DNA of 21,456 bases from Planctomycetota bacterium (GTDB taxonomy: Bacteria; Planctomycetota; Phycisphaerae; UBA1845), in contig JAJRSP010000274.1 in the NCBI GenBank assembly GCA_024278775.1, forward strand, positions 1-21,456. Direction: 5' to 3'. A program made the position numbers and the translations under genes. This document shows positions 7,164 to 13,933 of the stretch, one piece after another. The notes beneath the pieces are model-generated. The model did not search any database and was not told where the DNA came from. It worked only from the letters and a program-made list of their open reading frames with translations. Positions within the stretch are counted from its first letter, which is position 1, and each line of letters begins with the position of its first letter.

Positions 7164-7820
7164 ATGCTTCGGATCCACCACGCCAGCCCATCGAACCGGC
7201 CACGGGCGGTACGCCTTTTCTGCGTGCGGTTTTTCGCGTTGTTTGCGATCGCCGTTGTATGCGGGGGGTGCCTCGGCCCGAAGCAGAGCCGTTACATCAC
7301 CACCCGACCAATCAACATGGAGCGCGGATCCGACCGCGCGGAACGTCTGTGGCAGGCTGCCGGTGACGCCGTGCGCTCACACGGCTTTACCCTCGACCGT
7401 ACCGACTGGCGGGAAGGTGTGATCACGACACTACCGGAAACATCCAGCAGCATTTTCGAGTTTTGGCGGCATGACGTTCAGACCAACGAAGACTTGTGGG
7501 AGTCCACCGTGAACCCGATCCGTCGCTGGATCGAAGTCCGCGTCGATCCGGACGATTCCGGTTTTTGGCGAGCGCTTACCATCGTCGTCCACAAGCAGCG
7601 GCTCTCGTCTTTGGACCGTCAGTTCAACAGCACGGGAGCGGCCTACCAATACTTCGGCGACAGCCTGCCTTCGACGACCGGGTCGGCCAGCGTTTCGTCC
7701 GACAACGCGCAGTGGATCGATATCGGCGAAGATCCCGCCCTGGCCGAACGTCTGCTCACGTTCATCTGGGAACATGCCAGGCTCGAAGCAGACCATGCCG
7801 ACAGCGTGTCGGACGGATAG
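7164..7820 (+). CDS. Probable lipoprotein, function unknown
   Basis: A 218-residue protein with a basic N-terminus, a hydrophobic stretch (about residues 21-33, VRFFALFAIAVV) and a cysteine at 36 in VVCGGC, which could be the lipid attachment site. The lipobox is unusual because Cys rather than Leu sits at -3. The mature part is soluble, with alternating charged and aromatic residues (EFWRHDVQTNEDLWESTVNPIRRWIEVRVD) typical of a small alpha/beta exported domain. I do not recognise the family. ATG 7164 is preceded in frame by TTG, and no good ribosome site marks either; a GTG nearer the hydrophobic stretch is also possible. It is followed after 69 bp by another exported protein on the same strand. 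Confidence 0.6.
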   Translation: MLRIHHASPSNRPRAVRLFCVRFFALFAIAVVCGGCLGPKQSRYITTRPINMERGSDRAERLWQAAGDAVRSHGFTLDRTDWREGVITTLPETSSSIFEFWRHDVQTNEDLWESTVNPIRRWIEVRVDPDDSGFWRALTIVVHKQRLSSLDRQFNSTGAAYQYFGDSLPSTTGSASVSSDNAQWIDIGEDPALAERLLTFIWEHARLEADHADSVSDG

Positions 7821-7889
7821 TGCTTCCGGCTGGCGGCGAGGTCATTGGCGGGATGCCTGCCATTCAGATGACACCCTGGGAGCCGTAGC

Positions 7890-8831
7890 GTGACTCTTGG
7901 ATTCGGCATGGTGAGACGTGGGATTGCGTTCGTCGCCCTGGTTGCGGTGCCGGCCATGCCCGAACCGACTCCGCAGCCGACCGACGAGCGAATTGCCTGT
8001 GGCGTCGTGTGCCGCGTGACGCTGGGGGCTCTACCCAGTGGACTACGAGAGTTACTAAAGCATCAACAGGCGGCGTTGTGCGAGGCCGTCACTGCTGGCC
8101 CGGTTCGTCCGATACGCGGCGGCCCGGTGCGGGCGATCACCGTGTCTTTTGATGACCTCGTTCGCGCGTTTCGGTCGGAAGAGTCGCCTCACGTGATCGT
8201 AGCGGCCGCGACGCTCATCCAACTCGCGACTCGTGTTGCCATGCCGCCGTGTGGGGGGGATGTGCGTATGGATGAGAATCCGCGCGCGGACTCAACTTGG
8301 GCCGGTGCTATCGCAGGTCACCGCGTTCGCTTGCAATACGAGGCGCGGGTATCCCCGACCCGGTTTCATCCGGTGGCGACAATCGATCAGGCGGTTCGTG
8401 ACGTGATGCAACGCGGGCAACGGGCGAACCAGCGGGCATTTTGCGCGGGTGGGGCAAACAAAACGGGAGACAAATCACAAGGCACCCGATCGACCGGTAT
8501 CGGACAAGAAGCCCTGTCGTCCGAGCCATCGGATCGATTGGTTCGCGAACTCGAAGATCGAATCGAGGACGGGGCGTTACTGGCCGCTCGACTCATCGGA
8601 TCAGCGTGGATCAAGTCTGGTAGACCAACTGACTCCGTGAATACGTCTCCCCAGACCGCTTCCGAAGCAACTCATGGTGAGTACGTGGCCAGTCGTTATT
8701 CCAAAGTATTTCACAAGGCCGACTGTCCTCATGCAAAGCGCATCAAACCCGCCAACCGCATCAGGTTTTCCTCGCCATCCAAAGCCACAGCGGCCAAGAA
8801 GAAGCCCTGTCGCACCTGCAAGCCGGGTTGA
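7890..8831 (+). CDS. Exported protein with C-terminal Ada-like zinc-binding domain
   Basis: A 313-residue protein with a hydrophobic N-terminus (GIAFVALVAVPAM) that looks like a signal peptide. The central 200 residues are not recognised. The last 50 (YVASRYSKVFHKADCPHAKRI and on to PCRTCKPG) match the Ada-type metal-binding domain seen at the C-terminus of various exported and nuclease-like proteins. The ligands appear as His-x3-Cys (FHKADC) and Cys307-x2-Cys310 (PCRTC), the variant in which the first cysteine of Ada is histidine. I start at GTG 7890, which has GGGAG (7878-7882) seven bases upstream; ATG 7908 in frame has a poorer site and would still keep the signal peptide. A link to DNA or nuclease function is suggested only by the domain's usual company. 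Confidence 0.65.
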   Translation: MTLGFGMVRRGIAFVALVAVPAMPEPTPQPTDERIACGVVCRVTLGALPSGLRELLKHQQAALCEAVTAGPVRPIRGGPVRAITVSFDDLVRAFRSEESPHVIVAAATLIQLATRVAMPPCGGDVRMDENPRADSTWAGAIAGHRVRLQYEARVSPTRFHPVATIDQAVRDVMQRGQRANQRAFCAGGANKTGDKSQGTRSTGIGQEALSSEPSDRLVRELEDRIEDGALLAARLIGSAWIKSGRPTDSVNTSPQTASEATHGEYVASRYSKVFHKADCPHAKRIKPANRIRFSSPSKATAAKKKPCRTCKPG

Positions 8832-8930
8832 ACGAGGTATTTCACAGGTGGTTCCTGGTCGAAAGTCCGGTGGCGTTCCGGACGCCCGGTGAGATCGGCC
8901 ATTATGTCGCCCGGCGGATCCGTCGGCGCG

Positions 8931-8978
8931 CAAAAAAAGACGGAAGGTACCGCCGTGGCGAGGAGCACCTTCCGTCTT
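8931..8978 (-). terminator. Intrinsic terminator of the H1-like gene
   Basis: Arms AAGACGGAAGGT (8937-8948) and ACCTTCCGTCTT (8967-8978) pair perfectly over 12 bp around an 18-base loop. On the minus strand the stem runs into a T tract (the A-run 8932-8938 on the plus strand). There is no T tract on the plus-strand side, so it serves the H1-like gene, which ends 113 bases before it. Confidence 0.88.
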
Positions 8979-9091
8979 CTGATTCGGCACCGCTATGCCG
9001 CGACACTTTCCACGAGGAGCCACCCGGCCGCCGTGGCGAAACATGAGCCGAATAGCCTCTAGGCCGTCGCTAGCGGGCTTCGCAAGATCAA

Positions 9092-9406
9092 TTACCTCTT
9101 CTTGCGACGTTTCTTGGCGGCTTTCTTCTTGCCACCCTTCTTGGCTGCCTTCTTTTTGGTTTTGCGCTTGGCAGTCTTCTTCTTGGCTGTTTTTTTCTTG
9201 CCAGCCCTCTTCTTTGTCTTGCGCTTGGCAGTTTTCTTGGCTGCCTTCTTCTTTGTCTTGCGCTTGGCTGTCTTCTTCTTGGCGGCCTTCTTCTTGCCAG
9301 CCTTCTTCTTGCCAGCCTTCTTCTTGGCAGCCTTCTTCTTTGTCTTACGCTTGCCGGCTTTTTTCTTGCCAGCCTTCTTCTTGGCGACCCTACGTTTCTT
9401 AGCCAT
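9092..9406 (-). CDS. Lys/Ala-rich histone H1-like DNA-binding protein
   Basis: A 104-residue protein made of only Met, Ala, Lys, Arg, Val, Gly and Thr. More than half the residues are Lys or Arg and there is no acidic residue. It is built of degenerate repeats such as KKKAGKKKAAKKKTAKRKT, with AKR and KKAAKK units recurring. This resembles the histone H1-type C-terminal tails of bacterial nucleoid proteins (HctB- and AlgP-like) and would bind and compact DNA by charge, without a fixed fold. The DNA is a near-tandem repeat rich in CTTCTT on the plus strand, prone to length change by slippage. It has its own sigma-70-type promoter, a perfect Shine-Dalgarno and an intrinsic terminator, so high expression is likely. 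The plus-strand Leu/Phe/Ala-rich frame across it is only its complement. Confidence 0.88.
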   Translation of the reverse strand: MAKKRRVAKKKAGKKKAGKRKTKKKAAKKKAGKKKAGKKKAAKKKTAKRKTKKKAAKKTAKRKTKKRAGKKKTAKKKTAKRKTKKKAAKKGGKKKAAKKRRKKR

Positions 9407-9412
9407 TAGGTG

Positions 9413-9423
9413 TCACCTCCTTT
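9413..9423 (-). promoter_or_regulatory. Perfect Shine-Dalgarno of the H1-like gene
   Basis: AAAGGAGGTGA on the minus strand, ending six bases before ATG 9406, is nearly fully complementary to the 3' end of 16S rRNA. It is by far the strongest ribosome site in the window; most other genes have four- or five-base matches or none. Confidence 0.9.
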
Positions 9424-9432
9424 CTTAAGAAA

Positions 9433-9460
9433 ATCCTACACCACCGTTGCGCTATGTCAA
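9433..9460 (-). promoter_or_regulatory. Sigma-70 promoter of the H1-like gene
   Basis: On the minus strand TTGACA (9460-9455) and TAGGAT (9438-9433) are separated by 16 bases. Transcription should begin near 9426, only about 20 bases before ATG 9406, so the leader holds little more than the Shine-Dalgarno. Confidence 0.75.
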
Positions 9461-10529
9461 AAGAATTTTTCGCACAGCGCGTCGTTACAGTCTAGCGGCG
9501 CACGCACAGCCACGTGGTCTACGCGCGCCGATTTTCCCAAGTTATCGGCGCGGAACGTATCGTGACATAAGCCCGCGCCCCATCGAAAACGTCATCCGAG
9601 CGATCATTTTGGTAACGTGTCATGATGCGAGCGTACATGACGCAGCGAATATCTCACACCTCATCAGGGCACCTCTGTTGAACTCACAAGTCGCCTTCAC
9701 GACCGCCAACACCCACGGCGCGGTGTACCGCGTAGTCCCATGAAACCTCGGAAACTAAGGCCTTTTCATGCACCGCACGATCTACCTCATAGTCGAATTA
9801 TTCCCCTTTATGGGGTCGTGAACGCCGATTTTAACGCACCGCCGACGTTCTATGCCGCGCCCTGGCACGACGTCGAGATCATCATCATCTCTCCGCCCCT
9901 TTTCTTCGCCGGAAGAAAAGGACACGCCCCCATCACTTCGGATGACACCTACTCACTCGCAACGATGTCAAGAAAAACCACAGCACGAAAACCACCATCG
10001 AACCGTCCTAAAAAAAAAGAAAAAAATTTCGTTTTTTTTCTTGCCAGAGCGCTTTCACACCGCTGATTTGAAGAAATAAGTCCGCGTGCCACTCGCCGTG
10101 ACTCATCGCGTGTGCCGTGTATCCCTCGCGCCAACACCAGCGAACCACTCGAATCGACAACGAACAACCAACGCTTTTCCGACCGAGAGAAACGCGCCGA
10201 AAAAAACGCAAGACCCCGTGGGATCATCTGGAACAAGTTCCCTCGACACCGTGTTAAGGTGCGGGCATGCGAAAAACGAGTCGGAAAGCATGCCCGGCTC
10301 AACCGGTCAGACGTGCGATACAATCAAGGTAATTTTGGTGTGCCGTCAACAGTATAAATTAGGGAAGTCTAGGGTCCCAATGGGCAGGCCGGTACGCTAA
10401 TCGACCAAAAAACAGATTGCACGTTCGCAGACTGAACAGTTCCGGCACCACGCCGGGATTGCTGTGAGAAGTGACGTGGGGATGGTCATGCCCATCAGTC
10501 GGCCCACCACCCGAGCCGTTCGATCGGTG
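9461..10529. other. Gene-poor kilobase between H1-like gene and efp
   Basis: I find no gene I can support here. Several open frames of 60-125 codons exist on both strands, but none has a domain, a good ribosome site or protein-like composition. The region is poorer in GC than its neighbours and contains A- and C-rich stretches on the plus strand (about 10120-10215). Three hairpins stand out. CCTTTTCTTC/GAAGAAAAGG (9898-9907, 9912-9921) has a 4-base loop. An A/T hairpin, AAGAAAAAAA against TTTTTTTCTT (10017-10042), looks like a T-tailed end. CGGGCATGC/GCATGCCCG (10262-10270, 10288-10296) has a 17-base loop. I saw no tRNA, tmRNA, RNase P or SRP RNA signatures. An unannotated small RNA is possible. 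Confidence 0.45.
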
Positions 10530-11090
10530 CTACTTCGCTCGCTCGATATACTCGCCCGAGCGCGTGTCGATCACGATACTCTCCCCGATGGCGATGAAGG
10601 GAGGAACTTTCACTTTGGTGCCCGTTTCAACGACGGCCTCTTTCAACTGATTCGTCACGGTTGCCCCTTTGATCGCCGGGGCCGTATCCGTAACCTCCAG
10701 CACCACCGAGTTGGGCAGCTCGAACGAGATCATCTGCCCCTCGAAGATCTGACATTTGACCTTCTCGTTCGGCTTGAGCCACGCCGCGTTGTCGCCCACG
10801 ACGGATGCGGGAATCGGAAGCTGATCGTACGTTTCCGTGTCCATGACGATAAAATCGGCACCGTCACGATAGAGAAACTCGTACTCTTTGGATTCGATAA
10901 ACGGTACCTCGACGGTATCGTCAACGCGGAACCGAACTTCCGTTATCGTGCCGGACTTGAGGCTCTTGATCTTGGCCTGCATGTAGCTTCGCTTGTTGCC
11001 CTTGGCCACGTGGTTCACCTCGTGAACGACGGCCGGGGCACCCTCGTGAATAATCGTCCTACCCTTGCGTAGATCAACGGCTTTGATCAT
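10530..11090 (-). CDS. efp: Translation elongation factor P
   Basis: A 186-residue protein of normal EF-P length, which relieves ribosomes stalled at consecutive prolines. The N-terminal KOW-like domain (MIKAVDLRKGRTIIHEG) is followed by two OB domains carrying the family signatures YEFLYRDGADFIVMD, VVLEVTDTAPAIKGATVTN and VVETGTKVKVPPFI. The C-terminus IVIDTRSGEYIERAK is typical. The loop that enters the peptidyl-transferase centre reads HVAKGNKRSY. In E. coli it is FVKPGKGQAF with Lys34 modified; the aligned residue here is Asn32, flanked by Lys30, Lys33 and Arg34. I start at ATG 11090; GGAG lies 11 bases upstream, which is long. The frame is open to 11192, but that extension is not homologous. 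It is divergent from the methyltransferase gene. Confidence 0.93.
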   Translation of the reverse strand: MIKAVDLRKGRTIIHEGAPAVVHEVNHVAKGNKRSYMQAKIKSLKSGTITEVRFRVDDTVEVPFIESKEYEFLYRDGADFIVMDTETYDQLPIPASVVGDNAAWLKPNEKVKCQIFEGQMISFELPNSVVLEVTDTAPAIKGATVTNQLKEAVVETGTKVKVPPFIAIGESIVIDTRSGEYIERAK

Positions 11091-11338
11091 GTGTCCGACG
11101 GCTCCGAAACTTCCTCTGGTGTCTCTTGGGCGACCCGTGTACGAGGGCCACTTGCCTGTGAGTATGTTCGTCAAAGTGACGTCCCGGGTCAACCGACCGT
11201 ATGGCGTGATGGTGGCTGTTTCCCCTCGTGGGCTGTCCGACCCCTCATTATCTCATTATCGGCGTTTTTCTTCAGTCCATTTTCTTCGCCGATGATGCCA
11301 TCTTTGCAGACCCGACTACCCTCTCCGCTCAGGCGCTA

Positions 11339-11344
11339 TAGAAT
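11339..11344 (+). promoter_or_regulatory. Candidate -10 box of a leaderless methyltransferase mRNA
   Basis: TAGAAT, within TATAGAAT (11337-11344), ends eight bases before ATG 11353. There is no Shine-Dalgarno in between. If used as a -10 box, transcription would start at or within a couple of bases of the start codon. No good -35 box is visible. Confidence 0.3.
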
Positions 11345-11352
11345 CGCCCTCT

Positions 11353-12159
11353 ATGAGTCCTCGAAAAAGACCGGCCGTACAGCGTTACCATGATCGGGTG
11401 GCTGCACGCTACGACCTCAGCTACGACGACGATTACTGGAAGTGGCACGATGCACTCACCTGGGATTATCTTAAACCGTTCCTCCCGCGAGACGCGAACA
11501 GCGCCGTGTTGGACCTGGGTTGTGGTACGGGGAAGTGGGGTGCCCGGTTGGCCAAGAGCGGCTTCGCGGTCACATGTGTCGACATCTCGATCCACATGCT
11601 CGACGAAGCACGCGAAAAAATCGAGCCGCTAGATCCGCACGCGAGATGTCGGTACGTGCAGACAGACCTGTGTGACATGTCCGATCTTCCTCGGGAGGCG
11701 TTTGCGCTGGCGCTGGCACTGGGTGATCCCATCGGCTGCACCGATGCGCCGAGAAAGGCCATGAAACAAATCCGTAGACTCCTCGTCGCCGGCGGGGTTC
11801 TTATTGCCACGTTCGACAACCGGCTCGCCGCGATCGACTATTACCTCAAGCAGGGCGACGCCGCGACTTGCACCAAATTCCTGCGCGACGGAAAAACCCA
11901 CTGGCTCACCAAATCAAAAGACGAACAGTTTCTGATCCACACGTTTACCCCGCGAGATGTGCGAACACTTGCCGAGGCTACCGGGTTCGAAATCGTGGAG
12001 ATGGTCGGCAAGACGGTGCTACCGATGCGATACCACCGGCACCTGCTGGAAACACCCCAGGACAAACGAACTTGGGCCAAAGTCGAAAAATCCCTCTCGC
12101 GCAACAGCGATGCTATCGGACGCTCCAACCACATCCAAGCCGTCATGCGGGCCGTGTAG
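11353..12159 (+). CDS. Class I SAM-dependent methyltransferase
   Basis: A 268-residue Rossmann-fold methyltransferase. Motif I is VLDLGCGTG (52-60), which binds S-adenosylmethionine, followed by GFAVTCVDIS with the acidic residue that contacts the ribose. Later motifs include YVQTDLCDMSDLP, and RRLLVAGGVLIATFDNR for the post-motif strands. The N-terminal AVQRYHDRVAARYDLSY is typical of UbiE-like small-molecule methyltransferases; the C-terminal 90 residues (HTFTPRDVRTLAEATGFEIVEMVGKT) form the usual end of the fold. The substrate cannot be inferred. There is no ribosome site before ATG 11353, and a TATAGAAT sequence just upstream suggests a leaderless message. It stands alone between efp, which is divergent, and the zf-RING_7 gene. 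Confidence 0.88.
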   Translation: MSPRKRPAVQRYHDRVAARYDLSYDDDYWKWHDALTWDYLKPFLPRDANSAVLDLGCGTGKWGARLAKSGFAVTCVDISIHMLDEAREKIEPLDPHARCRYVQTDLCDMSDLPREAFALALALGDPIGCTDAPRKAMKQIRRLLVAGGVLIATFDNRLAAIDYYLKQGDAATCTKFLRDGKTHWLTKSKDEQFLIHTFTPRDVRTLAEATGFEIVEMVGKTVLPMRYHRHLLETPQDKRTWAKVEKSLSRNSDAIGRSNHIQAVMRAV

Positions 12160-12292
12160 TTCGGGGGCTGCGGGATAATCCGCCCGACCACCCGCGCGGA
12201 GGCAGCATGCACCACACTTTGGGCGGGCTACCGTGGTTCGCGATGGCCGGTTCGTTTGTGCACCCGCGTAGGTGCGAAACTACGGACCCGAC

Positions 12293-12321
12293 TTGCAGGA
12301 ATCCACAAACCATTACATAAT
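12293..12321 (+). promoter_or_regulatory. Candidate sigma-70 promoter of the zf-RING_7 gene
   Basis: TTGCAG (12293-12298) and CATAAT (12316-12321) are spaced by 17 bases. The start would be near 12328, leaving about 64 bases of leader. That leader contains an imperfect stem pairing CCGG and TCTGC (from about 12332) with GCAGA and CCGG (to about 12355). Confidence 0.45.
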
Positions 12322-12391
12322 GGGAGTTTACTGCCGGGTTCTGCGGTGCAGACCGGCGTGCTGTGGGATCTAGACACCAACGGACATACGA

Positions 12392-13132
12392 ATGGGCGAA
12401 ATACTTGAAGAGCTTCACCGACTCCAGTTGGTGGAGCTCAAGCTGGCGGAAATTCGACAGGCGCGTGAAGACAAAGCTCGACGGACGGAACGATTTCGAC
12501 GCCGTGTGGAACAAGCGGAGGATCAGGCGGAGCAGCACGCCCGAACGGTTCGGGAGCGTCAGATTAGAATCGACGCGCTTTCGCTTGACATCGCCGCACG
12601 CGAAGAACAAGTCAACCACCACCGGGTTGCGCTGACCAAGGCAAAAACCAACAAAGAGTACGCGGCGATCTTGGCGGCGATGAATACGGAAAAGGCGGAC
12701 GCCAGCAAGATCGAAACCGATGCGCTGCAGCTTATGGAGGAAATGCAGACGCTCAAGGAGACGGGTGAGAAGATCGAGGCCGAAAAGGCCAAACACCGGG
12801 AAGCCGCCGAAACCGCTCAGCAGGTGTTGGAGGCGTACGATAAGGAAACGGAGCAGGCTCGGGCTGCGCTCGAATCGACTCGTGCCAGCCACGCGGAGAA
12901 AATCCCCCACGCGATCTATTCCATGTTCAGCCGCGTCGCGATGCATAACGACGGAGACGCGATGGCCTCCGTCGAAAAAGCGCACCCCAAACGCGACGAT
13001 TACATCTGTTCGGGTTGCCACATGTCGATCACGCTGGAAGTAGTCAACGCCCTGCAAACGCGCGACGAAATTCAGCTCTGCGGACAGTGCGGAAGAATAT
13101 TGTACTTCGCGGCTGCTGCGACCAAGAGGTAG
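12392..13132 (+). CDS. zf-RING_7 (DUF164) coiled-coil zinc-ribbon protein, FlgZ/CdsZ-like
   Basis: A 246-residue protein with the two-part layout of this family. Residues 1-180 form a long coiled-coil hairpin, including the hallmark KAKTNKEYAAILAAMNTEK near the middle. Residues 204-238 form a four-cysteine zinc ribbon with Cys206, Cys209, Cys230 and Cys233 (CSGC and CGQC). Family members include Helicobacter HP0958 (FlgZ) and Chlamydia CT398 (CdsZ), which bind sigma-54 and take part in flagellar or type III secretion control; other members are uncharacterised, so the role here is inference. ATG 12392 has only a weak ribosome site (CGGACATACGA). A sigma-70-like promoter lies about 70 bp upstream. 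A small FlgM-like gene is encoded on the opposite strand 146 bp downstream, which fits a flagellar link. Confidence 0.85.
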   Translation: MGEILEELHRLQLVELKLAEIRQAREDKARRTERFRRRVEQAEDQAEQHARTVRERQIRIDALSLDIAAREEQVNHHRVALTKAKTNKEYAAILAAMNTEKADASKIETDALQLMEEMQTLKETGEKIEAEKAKHREAAETAQQVLEAYDKETEQARAALESTRASHAEKIPHAIYSMFSRVAMHNDGDAMASVEKAHPKRDDYICSGCHMSITLEVVNALQTRDEIQLCGQCGRILYFAAAATKR

Positions 13133-13218
13133 TCCGGTACCGCGCGCCGTCACCGGGTGCTGACGAGGGAGCGGAACCAACGCCGGGGTGGGGCACGCGA
13201 AGGTCGGTGGCTGGAGAC

Positions 13219-13265
13219 TCTGGGACTGGAGGTTTCTGGGACTGGGGGTTTCTGGGACTGGGGTT
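13219..13265 (+). repeat. G-rich tandem repeat with G-quadruplex potential
   Basis: Three tandem units of 16, 16 and 15 bp follow the pattern TCTGGGACTGGGGGTT (first unit has A in the G run). Four G runs, GGG (13238-13240), GGGGG (13244-13248), GGG (13254-13256) and GGGG (13260-13263), are joined by loops of 3, 5 and 3 bases, a standard quadruplex motif. It lies between the convergent ends of the zf-RING_7 and FlgM-like genes. Confidence 0.8.
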
Positions 13266-13278
13266 CAGAGCGGTGTTC

Positions 13279-13494
13279 TCACGCCATGTCATCCAAGACG
13301 GCCTCGGCGACTCCTTCGGCGATCTGGTCGTCAAGCTCGTACCGTCCGGCATCAATAGCGGCCTTTGCGGCCAGTATCCGGGCCACGCGTACGCCGTGCG
13401 GGCTTTCCGGCGCATCAGGTTCGGTAACCGACGACCAGACAACCGGTTCGACGTTATTATTCCCGCGGTGTGTGAAACCAAAATCGGCGACCAT
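13279..13494 (-). CDS. Small FlgM-like protein (possible anti-sigma-28 factor)
   Basis: A 71-residue protein. The N-terminal half is polar and likely disordered (MVADFGFTHRGNNNVEP). The C-terminal half, VRVARILAAKAAIDAGRYEL followed by DDQIAEGVAEAVLDDMA, has the pattern of the sigma-28-binding region of FlgM: a helix of the type V-x-x-I-x-x-x-I, then G-x-Y-x-x-D-x-x-I-A, then a final Leu-rich acidic helix. FlgM holds FliA inactive until it is exported through the flagellar hook. GGAGAG lies six bases before ATG 13494, which supports a real gene. A possible sigma-28-like promoter is at 13566-13593. The family call rests on a short motif, so it is tentative; an unrelated small protein is the alternative. 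Confidence 0.5.
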   Translation of the reverse strand: MVADFGFTHRGNNNVEPVVWSSVTEPDAPESPHGVRVARILAAKAAIDAGRYELDDQIAEGVAEAVLDDMA

Positions 13495-13565
13495 GGCGGT
13501 CTCTCCCTAGCGCCCGTGCTCACACCGCCACCTCTCGAATCGCGTGTCAGCACGCAGGCTCCGAT

Positions 13566-13593
13566 AAATCGGCGGCTCGGCGTTCCCTCTTGA
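13566..13593 (-). promoter_or_regulatory. Possible sigma-28-like promoter of the FlgM-like gene
   Basis: On the minus strand TCAA (13593-13590) is followed after 16 bases by GCCGATTT (13573-13566). The E. coli sigma-28 consensus is TAAA, 15 bases, GCCGATAA, so the -10 core GCCGAT matches while the -35 box has one mismatch and the spacer is one base long. The leader would be about 60 bases. Confidence 0.3.
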
Positions 13594-13635
13594 GCTAACG
13601 GAGAGAATTATCTGGAAGGTGATCTTAACCAGTAC

Positions 13636-13785
13636 CACGCTTCATAAGTTCCGCGACTACCTGAGCCGTGGGCTTCGTCCCGCGCGGTTTCGGGAATTCG
13701 TGCGAGGCTCGGTGTTCCAGCGCCGCGCAAGCTAACGCATGCGGCTCGGGGAGAGGGATCATAGTAGCCATAGTGGTAAAGCGTG
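13636..13785 (+). repeat. Dispersed repeat, copy A (150 bp, paired ends)
   Basis: The sequence is about 80 percent identical by eye over its first 90 bases to 18398-18556, in the same orientation, with an internal length difference of 8-9 bp. The ends pair: CACGCTT (13636-13642) with AAGCGTG (13779-13785). A central hairpin CGGTG/CGCCG with loop TTCCAG is kept in both copies. It lies in a gap, encodes no protein I accept, and looks like a MITE or a structured RNA or DNA element. Confidence 0.75.
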
Positions 13786-13933
13786 TGGCCAGTTTGGTTC
13801 CTGGAAGACTCGTGGTCGTTGCTTGGGAGTTTTTCCTCGACGCGACCCCGTGGTTTGACCGATAAAAGCGTTATCCAAGAGCCTGGGAACGCTCGCCTGC
13901 TCATTAGATCGTTTACGAATTGAGGTGTCGCCG

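Larger units (their letters stand above)
13495..13933. other. Intergenic gap between FlgM-like and amidase genes
   Basis: No gene is supported here. It contains the leader and promoter candidate of the FlgM-like gene, the palindrome CCGATAAATCGG (13561-13572), and copy A of the dispersed repeat. The long minus-strand frame across it is repeat-derived. The last 140 bases before the amidase hold nothing I recognise. Confidence 0.6.

Noticed and set aside
9102..9428. Plus-strand Leu/Phe/Ala-rich frame that looks like a membrane protein
   Set aside because: It is the complement of the Lys/Ala repeats of the H1-like gene, which has promoter, ribosome site and terminator on the other strand.
9740..10066. 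Basic frame ending in a Lys-rich peptide (NRPKKKEKNFVFF)
   Set aside because: There is no ribosome site or domain; the lysines come from a poly-A tract.
10464..11072. 202-codon plus-strand frame
   Set aside because: It is antisense to efp across its full length.
13187..13203. GGTGGGGCACGCGAAGG resembling the ends of the 2180-2318 element
   Set aside because: Only about ten bases match and there are no paired arms; it may be a remnant but cannot be supported.
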